NCBI RefSeq assembly: GCF_004167675.1
Contig: NZ_SEZQ01000002.1
Length of the DNA: 64,000 nt
DNA from: Aliivibrio finisterrensis_A
GTDB taxonomy: Bacteria > Pseudomonadota > Gammaproteobacteria > Enterobacterales > Vibrionaceae
Strand: one strand, 5' to 3'
The translations under genes were made by a program, and so were the position numbers. Below are positions 52,627 to 62,477 of the stretch, piece after piece; within the stretch, counting starts at the first letter, position 1; the number at the start of each line of letters is the position of its first letter. Below the pieces are notes generated by a model. That model saw only the letters and a list, made by a program, of their open reading frames with translations. It searched no databases and was not told the origin of the DNA.

Positions 52627-53211
52627 TTATATTGTCTCTTGCCAATAATTACGACGCTCTAGTACCGTGAGACATTGTTCTTCGCAGTAGCATTCTAGCC
52701 ACTCTAGTGATATTTCAGCTAATTGGCGATAAAAATCCGTTTCAGCGTGAATTCGCATCAGATTTAGCATCGTTGGGGCAAATGGCATTAAATGTTCACT
52801 CAGTAATTGGTTAGCACCATTAATGTCTTCTTGCTCTAACAGTAAAGAGACAAGCATAAACATTAACCCAATGTGGTCTTCTGGCTCTCGTACACCTGTA
52901 TCACAGGCCAATGCTTTGCTGCGCATGAATTCACGAAGCTCAAGAGTCGAAGTACCAAATAAGGCATTTTCTTTATCCAAATAAGCAGAGCCCCAAGGTG
53001 GTGATGGCATATCACCGCTGCCTTGTAATAATTGAAAAAAATCAGCGTCCAGCATATTAATATCACTGCTCTTTATCAGAGCTAACAAATTATTAAAAAC
53101 AGTGTTGTCGAGTGTAGATGTTGATTTTAAAGTATTTTGTACTGTTTCTGAGCTCGGAGAGTTAAAAAGTAGCCCGCCAAGTAGTCGAAAAACGGTTGGT
53201 TCATTTTGCAT
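52627..53211 (-). CDS. TorD/DmsD-family molybdoenzyme chaperone
   Basis: 194-aa all-helical protein of the TorD/DmsD family. Conserved features: the N-terminal FRLLGGLLFNSPS, then PPWGSAYLDKENALFGTSTL (about 77-96), and EPEDHIGLMFMLVSLLLEQE (about 118-137). Such chaperones bind the Tat signal of DmsA-like enzymes until cofactor loading is complete. Its stop is immediately followed by the NapF-like start, and the pair is divergent from the dmsA gene whose Tat signal it probably serves. Confidence 0.88.
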   Translation of the reverse strand: MQNEPTVFRLLGGLLFNSPSSETVQNTLKSTSTLDNTVFNNLLALIKSSDINMLDADFFQLLQGSGDMPSPPWGSAYLDKENALFGTSTLELREFMRSKALACDTGVREPEDHIGLMFMLVSLLLEQEDINGANQLLSEHLMPFAPTMLNLMRIHAETDFYRQLAEISLEWLECYCEEQCLTVLERRNYWQETI

Positions 53212-53400
53212 TTTTTTGTTTCATTGTGTTTGTAATTTAAGGCGCAATAAATAACACAATTACAGAGTATGAGCCAATAGAAATAAATAAAAAGAGTTAT
53301 ATGAATTTCCTTTCTATATGGTGCATTTAACTTTAAAAGTGTCAGTTGGCGCATGTTTTTTACTAAATAATGAAAAGTATATTGAAAAATGACTAAATAA

Positions 53401-53414
53401 TTGATTAAAAGCAA
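53401..53414. promoter_or_regulatory. FNR-like box in the torD-dmsA gap
   Basis: TTGATTAAAAGCAA matches TTGAT-N4-ATCAA in 9 of 10 specified bases. It is centred about 89 bp before the dmsA ATG, in the gap shared with the divergent chaperone gene. Anaerobic activation of the dms cluster by FNR is known in E. coli and is inferred here. Confidence 0.6.
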
Positions 53415-53496
53415 TGTTTTGTATATCACTTAAGGGGTAAAAGGTGTGCAACAAAAGCAGGTGCTTATTTTTTACTATCTTATAGAAGTTATTTTG

Positions 53497-55941
53497 ATGA
53501 AAAAAACACTAAAAACTTTGATTTCTACAGGGCTAACAAGGCGTGATTTTATTAAATCATCTGGTGCCGTTGGCGGATTAGCAGCAACAGCAAGCGCGAT
53601 CACATTACCTTTTAAATCGTCTCCTGTTGCAGCAGCAACAAAGCAAGCTACAGATGAAAAAATTGTCTGGAGCGCTTGTACGGTAAACTGTGGCAGCCGT
53701 TGCCCTTTACGTATGCATGTTGTAGATGGTGAAATAAAATGGGTTGAAACCGATAACACCGGTGATGATGAATACGGAAATCATCAAGTGCGTGCATGTT
53801 TGCGTGGTCGTTCAATGCGTCGCCGAGTTTACAATCCTGACCGATTAAAATACCCAATGAAGCGTGTTGGGGCTCGTGGAGAAGGCAAATTTAAGCGTAT
53901 TTCGTGGGAAGAAGCTTATGACGAAATTGCCAATAACATGAAGCGAATCATTAAAGAACATGGTAATGAAGCGATTTACTTAAACTATGGCACGGGAACA
54001 TTAGGTGGCACAGTAACCAAATCGTGGCCACCAGCGGGTTCTCTTATTGCCCGAATGATGAATTTAAGTGGTGGTTATTTAAATCACTACGGCGACTACT
54101 CAACCGCACAAATCAAAGAAGGGTTGAATTACACCTATGGTGGCTGGGGTGCAGGTAACTCATTCTCAGATTTAGAAAATACCAAGCTTATTGTTCAATT
54201 TGGTAATAACCCAGCAGAAACTCGTATGTCAGGTGGTGGGCAGATCCATCACTTAATGGAGTCAAAAGCGCGCTCTAATGCAAGAATGATCATGATTGAC
54301 CCTCGCTACACAGATACAGCGGGAGGGCGTGAAGATCAATGGATCCCAATTCGTCCAGGTACTGATGCGGCATTTATAGCAGCAATGGCCCATGTCATGA
54401 TCAAAGAAGACTTAGTTGATCAGCCGTTTCTTGATACCTACTGTGTAGGCTACGATGAGAAAACACTGCCAGCCTCTGCGCCAGCAAAAAGTGATTACAA
54501 ATCGTACATTCTTGGTGATGGCCCTGATGGCATTGAAAAAACACCAGAGTGGGCAGCTAAGATCACAGGCATTCCAACGGACATTATCATTAAAGCCGCG
54601 CGTGAAATTGGCTCAACTAAACCTTGTGCTGTATTCCAGGGTTGGGGTTTGCAGCGTACGGCTAATGGTGAAATCGCATCACGTGCTATTGCAATGCTAG
54701 CGTTACTTACCGGAAATGTTGGTATTAATGGTGGCGGTACAGGGGCTCGTGAATCAGATTACAACATCCCCTTTGTGCGCTTCCCAACATTGTCTAACCC
54801 GATAGCGGCATCTATCCCAATGTTTTTATGGACAGATGCGATCGTACGCGGAACAGAAATGACGGATCTTCGTGATGGTGTTCGAGGCGTAGAAAAACTG
54901 CGTTCACCAATCAAAATGATCTGGAACTACGCAGGTAACTGTCTAATAAACCAACACTCAGACATCAATAAAACACATGAAGTTCTGCAAGATGACAGTG
55001 CATGTGAGCTTATTGTAGTTATAGATAACCACATGACGTCTTCTGCGAAATACGCCGATATCGTACTGCCAGATCTAACGACTTCAGAGCAGGCTGATTT
55101 CTGTATGGACACTAAGGCTGCAAATATGCCTTACTTTATTTTTGCAGATAAAGCGATTGAACCACAGTTTGAGGCCAAAGGCATTTATGAGATTTGCTCT
55201 GAGATCTCAGCACGTATGGGCGTTGGTGAGCAGTTTACAGAAGGTCGAGATCAAGAAGGTTGGCTGCGTCACTTATACGCCTTAACTCGTGAGCAAGATC
55301 CAACGCTGCCAGATTTTGAAACCATGCGTAAAATGGGTATCTACAAGCGTCGTGATCCAAATGATCACTTTGTCGCATATAAAGATTTCCGTGAAAACCC
55401 AGAGAAGAACCCGCTGACAACGCCATCAGGGAAAATTGAAATTTATTCTGAGCGTTTAGCGCACTTAGCAGCGACATGGGAACTTCAAGAAGATGAAGTG
55501 ATTCACCCATTACCAATTTATGTATCAACATTTGATGGTTGGGATTCGAAAAAACGTGAGCAATACCCACTTCAACTAACAGGGTTCCACTATAAAGCAC
55601 GTTGTCACTCCACTTATGGAAACGTGGATATTATTAAAGAAGCGGCTCGTCAAGAAATGTGGATTAACCCAATTGATGCACAATCTCGAGATATTAAAAA
55701 CGGTGATTTAATTCGTATTTTCAACGAGCGTGGTGAAATGCACATCCCAGCAAAAGTGACCCCGCGTATTTTACCAGGTGTTGTCGCATTGGGTGAAGGT
55801 GCATGGTACGCACCAGATAAACATAAAGTAGATAAAGGCGGTTGTATCAACGTATTAACCTCACAACGTCCAAGTCCACTGGCTAAGGGTAACCCTCAGC
55901 ATACTAACTTAGTTGAAGTACAACCGGTAAAGAAGGCATAA
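53497..55941 (+). CDS. dmsA: DMSO reductase-type molybdopterin oxidoreductase, catalytic subunit
   Basis: 814 aa from ATG 53497. An upstream GTG start would put a 17-residue hydrophobic tail before the Tat signal and is unlikely. The Tat motif TRRDFIKSSG lies at about 14-23, with cleavage after about residue 48. The Fe-S motif CTVNCGSRCPLRMHV is at about 60-74, and molybdopterin-guanine-dinucleotide domains follow with DPRYTDTAGGREDQW and a C-terminal barrel (LQLTGFHYKARCHSTYGNVD). It exports folded to the periplasm and reduces DMSO or a related oxide. First gene of dmsABC. Confidence 0.93.
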   Translation: MKKTLKTLISTGLTRRDFIKSSGAVGGLAATASAITLPFKSSPVAAATKQATDEKIVWSACTVNCGSRCPLRMHVVDGEIKWVETDNTGDDEYGNHQVRACLRGRSMRRRVYNPDRLKYPMKRVGARGEGKFKRISWEEAYDEIANNMKRIIKEHGNEAIYLNYGTGTLGGTVTKSWPPAGSLIARMMNLSGGYLNHYGDYSTAQIKEGLNYTYGGWGAGNSFSDLENTKLIVQFGNNPAETRMSGGGQIHHLMESKARSNARMIMIDPRYTDTAGGREDQWIPIRPGTDAAFIAAMAHVMIKEDLVDQPFLDTYCVGYDEKTLPASAPAKSDYKSYILGDGPDGIEKTPEWAAKITGIPTDIIIKAAREIGSTKPCAVFQGWGLQRTANGEIASRAIAMLALLTGNVGINGGGTGARESDYNIPFVRFPTLSNPIAASIPMFLWTDAIVRGTEMTDLRDGVRGVEKLRSPIKMIWNYAGNCLINQHSDINKTHEVLQDDSACELIVVIDNHMTSSAKYADIVLPDLTTSEQADFCMDTKAANMPYFIFADKAIEPQFEAKGIYEICSEISARMGVGEQFTEGRDQEGWLRHLYALTREQDPTLPDFETMRKMGIYKRRDPNDHFVAYKDFRENPEKNPLTTPSGKIEIYSERLAHLAATWELQEDEVIHPLPIYVSTFDGWDSKKREQYPLQLTGFHYKARCHSTYGNVDIIKEAARQEMWINPIDAQSRDIKNGDLIRIFNERGEMHIPAKVTPRILPGVVALGEGAWYAPDKHKVDKGGCINVLTSQRPSPLAKGNPQHTNLVEVQPVKKA

Positions 55942-55950
55942 AGGTAAAAC

Positions 55951-56568
55951 ATGAAACAATACGGATTTTATATTGATTCGAGCAAGTGTACTGGTTGTAA
56001 AACTTGTCAGCTTTCTTGTAAAGACAACAAAGACTTAGATGTTGGTGTTAACTTTCGTCGAGTATATGAATACGCCGGTGGCAACTGGGTAGAAGATAAC
56101 GGCACATGGCGCCAAGATGTATTTTCTTATTACGTATCAATGGCGTGTAATCATTGTACAAAACCTGCATGTACTAAAGTGTGCCCAAGTGGGGCAATGC
56201 ATAAGCGTGAAGAAGATGGCTTTGTTGTTGTTGATACTGAAAAATGCATCGGCTGTCAGTATTGTGGTATGGCGTGTCCTTACGGCGCACCACAATACAA
56301 CGCAGAAAAAGGCCACATGACCAAGTGTGATGGCTGTTATGAGCGAGTGGCTGAAGGCCTACAACCAATCTGTGTTGACTCTTGCCCATTACGAGCTCTT
56401 GAATTTGGTCCAATGGACGAGTTGCGTGAAAAATATGGTGAAGTTTCTGAAGTTGCCCCATTACCAAAGGCATCACTGACTCAACCTAACATTATCATCA
56501 AACCAAACCGCCATGCTCGTCCTTGTGGAGATACCACAGGCTACTTGGCAAACCCAAAGGAAGTGTAA
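55951..56568 (+). CDS. dmsB: DMSO reductase-type iron-sulfur subunit
   Basis: 205 aa with four 4Fe-4S cysteine clusters: CTGCKTCQLSCKD (about 12-24), CNHCTKPACTKVCPSG (about 67-82), CIGCQYCGMACPYG (about 99-112) and CDGCYERVAEGLQPICVDSC (about 127-146). It carries electrons from DmsC to DmsA. It starts 9 bp after dmsA and ends 1 bp before dmsC. Confidence 0.95.
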   Translation: MKQYGFYIDSSKCTGCKTCQLSCKDNKDLDVGVNFRRVYEYAGGNWVEDNGTWRQDVFSYYVSMACNHCTKPACTKVCPSGAMHKREEDGFVVVDTEKCIGCQYCGMACPYGAPQYNAEKGHMTKCDGCYERVAEGLQPICVDSCPLRALEFGPMDELREKYGEVSEVAPLPKASLTQPNIIIKPNRHARPCGDTTGYLANPKEV

Positions 56569-56569
56569 T

Positions 56570-57415
56570 ATGGCATGGCATGAATGGCCGCTAATTGTAT
56601 TTACAGTTTTAGCGCAAACCTCTGTTGGTGCATTTTTAGTGCTAGCAACATTATTGTTAACAAAGCAACTGTCTTCGGACGCTGAAGATCGTCTTCATAA
56701 AGCCATGTTTGGACTTTGGGCTATCATGGGATTGGGTTTTCTTGCCTCTGTGATGCATTTAGGTAGTCCTTTTCGAGCAATGAACGCGCTTAATATGCTG
56801 GGTAGCTCATGGCTATCAAATGAAATAGCATCAGGCAGCGGATTCTTTGCTCTGGGGGGATTATTTTGGTTACTGTCGGTACTAAACAAAGGCAATCAAG
56901 CCCTACGTAAAGGTTTACTTATTGGCGCAATGATCATTGGTGTCGCATTTATGTACTCAATGATCATGGTTTACATGATTGATACCGTGCCAACGTGGTA
57001 CACAAGCCTAACTCCTGCGGCCTTTATTTTAACAATGGTAGTGAGTGGTTTTGCGTTAGCGCACACACTGCTTGCGTTATCGAATAACAATAAAGCATGC
57101 ACAGACAAAGCATTGTCAGTCATGGGGCTTATTGGTTTATTTGCCGTGGTTATTAGCGTAATGCTACTGTCTGTACATCTTGGTGAAGTGCAAACAAGCG
57201 CAACATCAGCATTGGCTGTTGTCCCTGAGTATGCGTTTATTCAAACGACACGTTTAGTGCTTTTATCATTAGGCCTCCTACTATGGATTGCACCTGTTAT
57301 TCGTAATAAAGCGATAACGGCGGGACCAATGAGTATTGCCTTCGTATTAATTTTGTTATCAGAATTAATGGGACGCGGCGTGTTTTATGGAATGCACATG
57401 ACCGCAGGTGTGTGA
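56570..57415 (+). CDS. dmsC: DMSO reductase-type membrane anchor subunit
   Basis: 281 aa from ATG 56570, which follows the dmsB stop by 1 bp. A start at 56513 would overlap dmsB and add a non-family extension. Eight membrane helices are expected, and HEWPLIVFTVLAQTSVGAFL at the N-terminus is typical of DmsC. It oxidises menaquinol and passes electrons to DmsB. It is the last gene of the operon, followed by two hairpins. Confidence 0.93.
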   Translation: MAWHEWPLIVFTVLAQTSVGAFLVLATLLLTKQLSSDAEDRLHKAMFGLWAIMGLGFLASVMHLGSPFRAMNALNMLGSSWLSNEIASGSGFFALGGLFWLLSVLNKGNQALRKGLLIGAMIIGVAFMYSMIMVYMIDTVPTWYTSLTPAAFILTMVVSGFALAHTLLALSNNNKACTDKALSVMGLIGLFAVVISVMLLSVHLGEVQTSATSALAVVPEYAFIQTTRLVLLSLGLLLWIAPVIRNKAITAGPMSIAFVLILLSELMGRGVFYGMHMTAGV

Positions 57416-57431
57416 TGTAATAACCACGAAT

Positions 57432-57505
57432 TCTGAATAATAAAATAATGTTATTCAGTAACGATTTAAGCCTGATACTCAATGGTTAGTATCAGGCTTT
57501 TTTTT
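57432..57505 (+). terminator. Tandem hairpins after dmsC
   Basis: First hairpin CTGAATAA/TTATTCAG (about 57432-57458), then AAGCCTGATAC/GTATCAGGCTT followed by a T8 run (57468-57505). The second is a standard intrinsic terminator. Confidence 0.88.
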
Positions 57506-57614
57506 AACGCAATAATAGTGCCCCAACATTTCGCAAGCTTATAAACCACACATCATTTACCCCATTCATTACTCTATCTCTCAACGAAACGACATTACTT
57601 TGAGAGACAGCATC

Positions 57615-58565
57615 ATGTGCAAACCAACCAACTACAGCAAATACCAAAAACGCGTTATTAAATTCCTAAACGATCTGCTTGGCACAGATACGCCATTCAC
57701 TTATGAAAGAGCCAAAAATAACCATTTAAAAGTATTGATTGAAGGCATCCCCAAGCCAATTTACACCGGCTCAACGCCATCCGATTGCAAATCAATTAAT
57801 AACTTCATGGCAGAAGTAAAGAGAGAGCTCAAAGCCAGCAAAAATGAGGCAGAGAAAGCGCCACAACAAGAAAATCGTAAATTGATCAGCCTGCTTAAGC
57901 AATCAAACGACAAATTAATTCAGAATTGCGTGAAATCACTAAGAACACGTATTAGTGCATTAAAAACGCAAGAAGAAGCCAGTGTACTTGAGAACCAGTG
58001 TATTAATGGCATCAACCTGAAGCGTATCGAGATAGTAAAACAGTCAGTATTACTTGCCTTACAAGCGCGAAAACAAGGCGCATACCTCAAACCAAAAGAG
58101 CTGAAAAGCATTGAAGGGGTAGTACACAACCACCTTAATTTCATGTTACCTAGCATGGCTTATTATGCCGAGCTATTAGACAGTAAATTAAAACGCAAAC
58201 ATACAGAGAAACAACAGACGCAAATTGAACCCTTAACTAGCAACGTCATAAGTTTGGAGGATAAAACCCAACACGCCCCGATAAAAGAGGTGAAAAAAAT
58301 GGCTAAAAAACCAAAACAACCAGTGAGTAATAAAAACATGAATACAAAAAACAGTAATTCAGCCACTGAGTTGATGGCTATGTCGGCTAACAATCGCGTT
58401 AGTCTGTTACGCAACTTAACCAAAGCCCAAGCGTTAATGTTAATTGATGACATTAATCAAGCCATGGCAGCAAACCGAGAAGAGGATATCGAAGCCGTAA
58501 TCGCATTAATTCGAGACAAAGATCTACCGCTGGATGCGATCATCTCACGCATGGAAGCCGCGTAA
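57615..58565 (+). CDS. Hypothetical protein with possible internal start, beside hsdRM
   Basis: 316 aa from ATG 57615 (a TTG five codons earlier is possible). Not recognised. The N-terminal ~75 residues form a compact, mixed domain (YERAKNNHLKVLIEGIPKPI, then YTGSTPSDCKSINNFMAEVK) recalling small HicA-like or phage DNA-binding folds. This is weak. A helical, charged middle region (about 80-200) and a basic linker lead to an acidic helical C-terminal domain (about 245-316). At 58299 an in-frame ATG has a strong GAGGTG site 7 bases upstream, which could give a separate 88-aa C-terminal product. It is followed by a terminator, upstream of hsdR. Confidence 0.6.
   Translation: MCKPTNYSKYQKRVIKFLNDLLGTDTPFTYERAKNNHLKVLIEGIPKPIYTGSTPSDCKSINNFMAEVKRELKASKNEAEKAPQQENRKLISLLKQSNDKLIQNCVKSLRTRISALKTQEEASVLENQCINGINLKRIEIVKQSVLLALQARKQGAYLKPKELKSIEGVVHNHLNFMLPSMAYYAELLDSKLKRKHTEKQQTQIEPLTSNVISLEDKTQHAPIKEVKKMAKKPKQPVSNKNMNTKNSNSATELMAMSANNRVSLLRNLTKAQALMLIDDINQAMAANREEDIEAVIALIRDKDLPLDAIISRMEAA
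58286..58301 (+). promoter_or_regulatory. Strong internal ribosome binding site and in-frame ATG
   Basis: GAGGTG at 58286-58291, seven bases before ATG 58299-58301, in frame with the 316-aa gene. The downstream part reads MAKKPKQPVSNKNMNTKNSN and onward, a plausible independent 88-aa protein. Confidence 0.45.
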
Positions 58566-58579
58566 AGAAAGCATAAACA

Positions 58580-58602
58580 AAGAGCATTTCGGTGCTCTTT
58601 TT
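58580..58602 (+). terminator. Terminator after the hypothetical gene
   Basis: AAAGAGCA and TGCTCTTT arms around TTTCGG, with a T6 run. It separates the hypothetical gene from hsdR. Confidence 0.88.
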
Positions 58603-58769
58603 TATTATCGTCTAAATATAAGAATCAATCCGTCATTTCTCCCATCCATATCATCGTTTTATTTTTTAAAATCTGCTATAAAGCCACATATTAAAAATTC
58701 TAGATAAGCACTGGGACACCACACCATTACCTAAAATAAAACGTGGTTTACCAAACGGTTAGGTTGCAT

Positions 58770-61700
58770 ATGCAAAAATCAAATTTTGAGTTTCTAAAAG
58801 GCGTCAATGACTTCTTATATGCCATCGCGCGGGCGGCAGAGAATAACTTTCCAGATGACCCAAATACCACCTTAGTGAAAGTACGTATTTTTGGAGAAGC
58901 AACCGCAAAGCACCTTGCAAAATTACTGGATATTGAAGCGCCAGATAATCAGCACGAGCTATTGCGTGAGCTAGGAAAAATTCCATTTGTAGACGACAGC
59001 ATTCTTACTGTATTTCATAAGCTGCGTAAAATTGGCAACAAAGCCGTTCATGAATACCATAATGATTTGCAAGATGCTGAAATGTGCTTGCGTTTGGCAT
59101 TCCGTCTTGCCATCTGGTATTACCGCCTAGTCACCAAACAATTTGATTTCGCGGTGCCTGTTTTCATTCTGCCAAGCTCAGAAAACAAAGCCCAGTTTGA
59201 ACAAGAAATGCACTCATTAAAACAAGAATTATTGCTTGTTCGTCAAGGTGAAGCGCAAACCAAAGCAGAAGTCGCTGCACAAAATGCCAAACTGACGGCA
59301 TTAACTGGCTATATCTCAGTGCTAGAAAGTAAACAAGAAGAAACCCAAGGCCAAACCCAAGAACGCATCGCCGCGCTTGAGGCACAACTTCAACGTAAAG
59401 ACGAAGAAATTGCCAAGAAAACAGAAGCAGAGCGCAAAGTGTACAAAAAGCAGATCACCGATCAAGCTGCTTCACGTTCGTTGGATCTCAGCGAAAGTGA
59501 AAGTCGCTACCTTATTGATAACCAACTGCGAAAAGCAGGGTGGGATGCCGACAGTAAATTACTTAGCTTCGCTAATGGTACTCGTCCACAAATCGGTCGA
59601 AATATGGCGATTGCTGAATGGCCAACAGGCAAAGATGAAACAGGTAAAACAGGCTTTGCCGATTACGTTCTATTCATTGGTCTAAAGGCCATTGGGGTTA
59701 TTGAAGCGAAAAAAGCCAATAAAGACGTCGTGGCAAAATTGAGTGAGGCTTATCGCTACAGCAAATATTTTGATAACGACTTTTTGCGTAATGAATTACA
59801 GCACGCCGCCAATGATCAAACCGCACTCGATCTAATTGCCGAGTCATTACCAACCTATTTACCAACATGGTCTGACTCATCCAGTTCAGAGCCGTATAAA
59901 ATTCCATTCTGTTTTTCTGCCAATGGTCGTGCATATCGCTCAGCAATAAAAACCAAAAGCGGAATTTGGTATCGTGATGTTCGTCATGCCACTAATATGC
60001 CAAAAGCACTCCCAGAATGGCACAGCCCAGAAGAGCTACTTGCCAAACTAGAGAGCGACAACCAACACAATAACCGTTGGTTTACTGATAATGTGGATAT
60101 GAGCGATCTTGGTTTGCGTTATTACCAAGAAGAAGCCGTAAAAGCCACAGAAGAGGCAATAACCAAAGGCCAACAAGACATTTTGCTCGCCATGGCAACA
60201 GGCACAGGTAAAACACGTACCGCCATTGCCTTAATGTATCGTTTAATTCAATCTCAACGCTTTAAACGCATCCTCTTTTTGGTAGACAGAACCTCATTGG
60301 GTAAACAAGCGTTAGGTTCGTTTGAAGACACCAACATCAAAGGCGACACGTTTAATAGCATTTTTAATGTAAAAGGGTTAACCGACCGTTTCCCTGAAGA
60401 CAGCACCAAGATCCACGTAGCAACGGTTCAATCACTGGTAAAACGCACACTGCAAAGTGACGAGACCATGCCTGTTGGCCGTTACGATTGCATTATTATT
60501 GATGAAGCGCACCGAGGGTATATTCTTGATAAAGAGCAGACCGAAGGTGAAGAAAAATTCCGTAATGAGTTAGATTTCATCTCCTCATATCGCCGCATTA
60601 TCGATCATTTTGATGCAGTGAAAATTGCACTAACCGCAACGCCTGCACTGCATACCATTGATATCTTTGGTGGCGATAAGAAGCAGCCAGTGTACCGTTA
60701 CAGCTATCGAAAAGCCGTGATTGATGGCTTCCTAACCGATCAAGAGCCGCCAATCCGCATCATCACCAAATTGAGTGACGGTGGCGTGTATTTATCGCAA
60801 GGCAGCGAAGTTCAGCGTTTATCAAACCAAGGCGAGTTAATTAACGACACCTTAAATGATGAACAAGGCTTTGAGGTTGCTGACTTTAACCGAGCCTTAA
60901 TCGCCTCCAACTTCAATAAAGTGGTATGCGAAGAGTTAGTGCATCATATTGACCCAACCAGCCCGCAAAAAACCTTAGTCTTTTGTGTGAACAACACCCA
61001 TGCCGATGCGGTGGTGGAAGAGCTGCGCACCGCGTTTAAAGCCAAATACCCACAACTAGAGCACGATGCAATCATCAAAATCACGGGCGATTCAGATAAA
61101 GACGCCAATAAAGTGCAATCGATGATCACCCGTTTTAATAAAGAACGCCTACCTAACATAGTAGTTACGGTGGATTTATTAACCACAGGTATCGACATCC
61201 CAAGTATTTGTAATATCGTCTTTATGCGAAAAGTACGCAGCCGTATCTTGTATGAACAAATGAAAGGCCGAGCTACGCGTCTGTGTCCAGAAGTAGGTAA
61301 AACCTCATTTAAGATCTTCGATGCGGTTGACTTATATTCTACCCTGCAAAGCGTTGATACCATGCGTCCAGTGGTGGTTCGTCCAACGGTGGATCTACAA
61401 ACCTTAGTCAACGAAATTACCGATTCAGAAACCTATAAAACCATAGAGGCGGACGGACGCAGTTTTGCCGAGCACAGCCATGAGCAGTTGATAGCCAAAT
61501 TGCAACGCATCACCAGTCATGCTCATTTTAACCGTGATAAATCCAAAGAGATCGAAGCACACATCAAACGCTTTGATGAATTGTGTATCGACAACGCAGG
61601 GTGTGACTTCTTAGGGCTTGCCAAAACGCTCAAAGAAAAAGGGCCAAAATGGTCAGCGGAGATCTTCAATGCTTTGCCAAACATGGTAGGGCGTTTAGAG

Positions 61701-62306
61701 CAATTGAAACTAGACATTAATGAACTGCGTGACATGCCGATCTTCACAGATATAGAAGATGCGGTGATCAAAGTCGAAACCCTGTATGGCGAGCACAAAA
61801 ACGCCGACGATTTTTTAGACGCGTTCGATGCCTTAGTCACACGTTCAGCCAATCAACAAGACGCGTTAGACATCATCATCAACCGTCCACGAGATTTAAC
61901 ACGAAAAGGCTTATTAGAGCTGCAAGAGTGGTTCGATGCCCAAAACTTCAATGAACCGACGCTAAAAACCGCATGGAAAGAGAGCAAAAACCAAGACATC
62001 GCTGCGCGATTAATTGGCCACATTCGTCGTGCCGCCATTGGGGATGCATTATTGCCGTTTGAGCAGCGAGTCGAAATAGCGTTAGACAGAATAAAATCAA
62101 GCAAAGAGTGGCAACCCGTTCAACTGCAATGGCTTGATCGCATCGCCAACTCAATAAAAGAGAAAGTGGTGTTGGATGACGACACCTTCAAAACGGGTAA
62201 TTACAAGCGTAGTGGTGGCAAACGTAAGCTAATGAGCGTCTTTAATGATGAATTAGACGGCATACTGCTCCAGTTTAATGAATATATGTGGGATGAGCCT
62301 GCCTAG
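58770..62306 (+). CDS. hsdR: Type I restriction-modification system, restriction subunit
   Basis: 1178 aa from ATG 58770 (AGG-type site upstream; a GTG nine codons earlier is less likely). N-terminal DUF4145-like domain (about 1-130), coiled coil (about 150-240), HSDR N-terminal nuclease domain (about 245-420, with GFADYVLFIGLKAIGVIEAK giving the PD-ExK-like pattern), and an SF2 helicase motor (Walker A MATGTGKTRTA at about 480, DEAH in IIIDEAHRG, motif VI-like MKGRATRLCP). The EcoEI-type C-terminal region follows. It cuts unmodified DNA after ATP-driven translocation. It is 171 bp before hsdM, probably one operon. Confidence 0.94.
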   Translation: MQKSNFEFLKGVNDFLYAIARAAENNFPDDPNTTLVKVRIFGEATAKHLAKLLDIEAPDNQHELLRELGKIPFVDDSILTVFHKLRKIGNKAVHEYHNDLQDAEMCLRLAFRLAIWYYRLVTKQFDFAVPVFILPSSENKAQFEQEMHSLKQELLLVRQGEAQTKAEVAAQNAKLTALTGYISVLESKQEETQGQTQERIAALEAQLQRKDEEIAKKTEAERKVYKKQITDQAASRSLDLSESESRYLIDNQLRKAGWDADSKLLSFANGTRPQIGRNMAIAEWPTGKDETGKTGFADYVLFIGLKAIGVIEAKKANKDVVAKLSEAYRYSKYFDNDFLRNELQHAANDQTALDLIAESLPTYLPTWSDSSSSEPYKIPFCFSANGRAYRSAIKTKSGIWYRDVRHATNMPKALPEWHSPEELLAKLESDNQHNNRWFTDNVDMSDLGLRYYQEEAVKATEEAITKGQQDILLAMATGTGKTRTAIALMYRLIQSQRFKRILFLVDRTSLGKQALGSFEDTNIKGDTFNSIFNVKGLTDRFPEDSTKIHVATVQSLVKRTLQSDETMPVGRYDCIIIDEAHRGYILDKEQTEGEEKFRNELDFISSYRRIIDHFDAVKIALTATPALHTIDIFGGDKKQPVYRYSYRKAVIDGFLTDQEPPIRIITKLSDGGVYLSQGSEVQRLSNQGELINDTLNDEQGFEVADFNRALIASNFNKVVCEELVHHIDPTSPQKTLVFCVNNTHADAVVEELRTAFKAKYPQLEHDAIIKITGDSDKDANKVQSMITRFNKERLPNIVVTVDLLTTGIDIPSICNIVFMRKVRSRILYEQMKGRATRLCPEVGKTSFKIFDAVDLYSTLQSVDTMRPVVVRPTVDLQTLVNEITDSETYKTIEADGRSFAEHSHEQLIAKLQRITSHAHFNRDKSKEIEAHIKRFDELCIDNAGCDFLGLAKTLKEKGPKWSAEIFNALPNMVGRLEQLKLDINELRDMPIFTDIEDAVIKVETLYGEHKNADDFLDAFDALVTRSANQQDALDIIINRPRDLTRKGLLELQEWFDAQNFNEPTLKTAWKESKNQDIAARLIGHIRRAAIGDALLPFEQRVEIALDRIKSSKEWQPVQLQWLDRIANSIKEKVVLDDDTFKTGNYKRSGGKRKLMSVFNDELDGILLQFNEYMWDEPA

Positions 62307-62477
62307 GCGGGTACAATCAATATCATCGCATAAGCTCTATCTTCTGTGTCGAAAGTGCTCATTTATACTTATAAACTCCGCGCTTTCTCCTTGAATATAG
62401 AGCTTCTTGCTTGATATAAATTGCCACAATCTGACAATAATAATGGCTAAATTTACGCACAAATTAAGAGAAATAAC

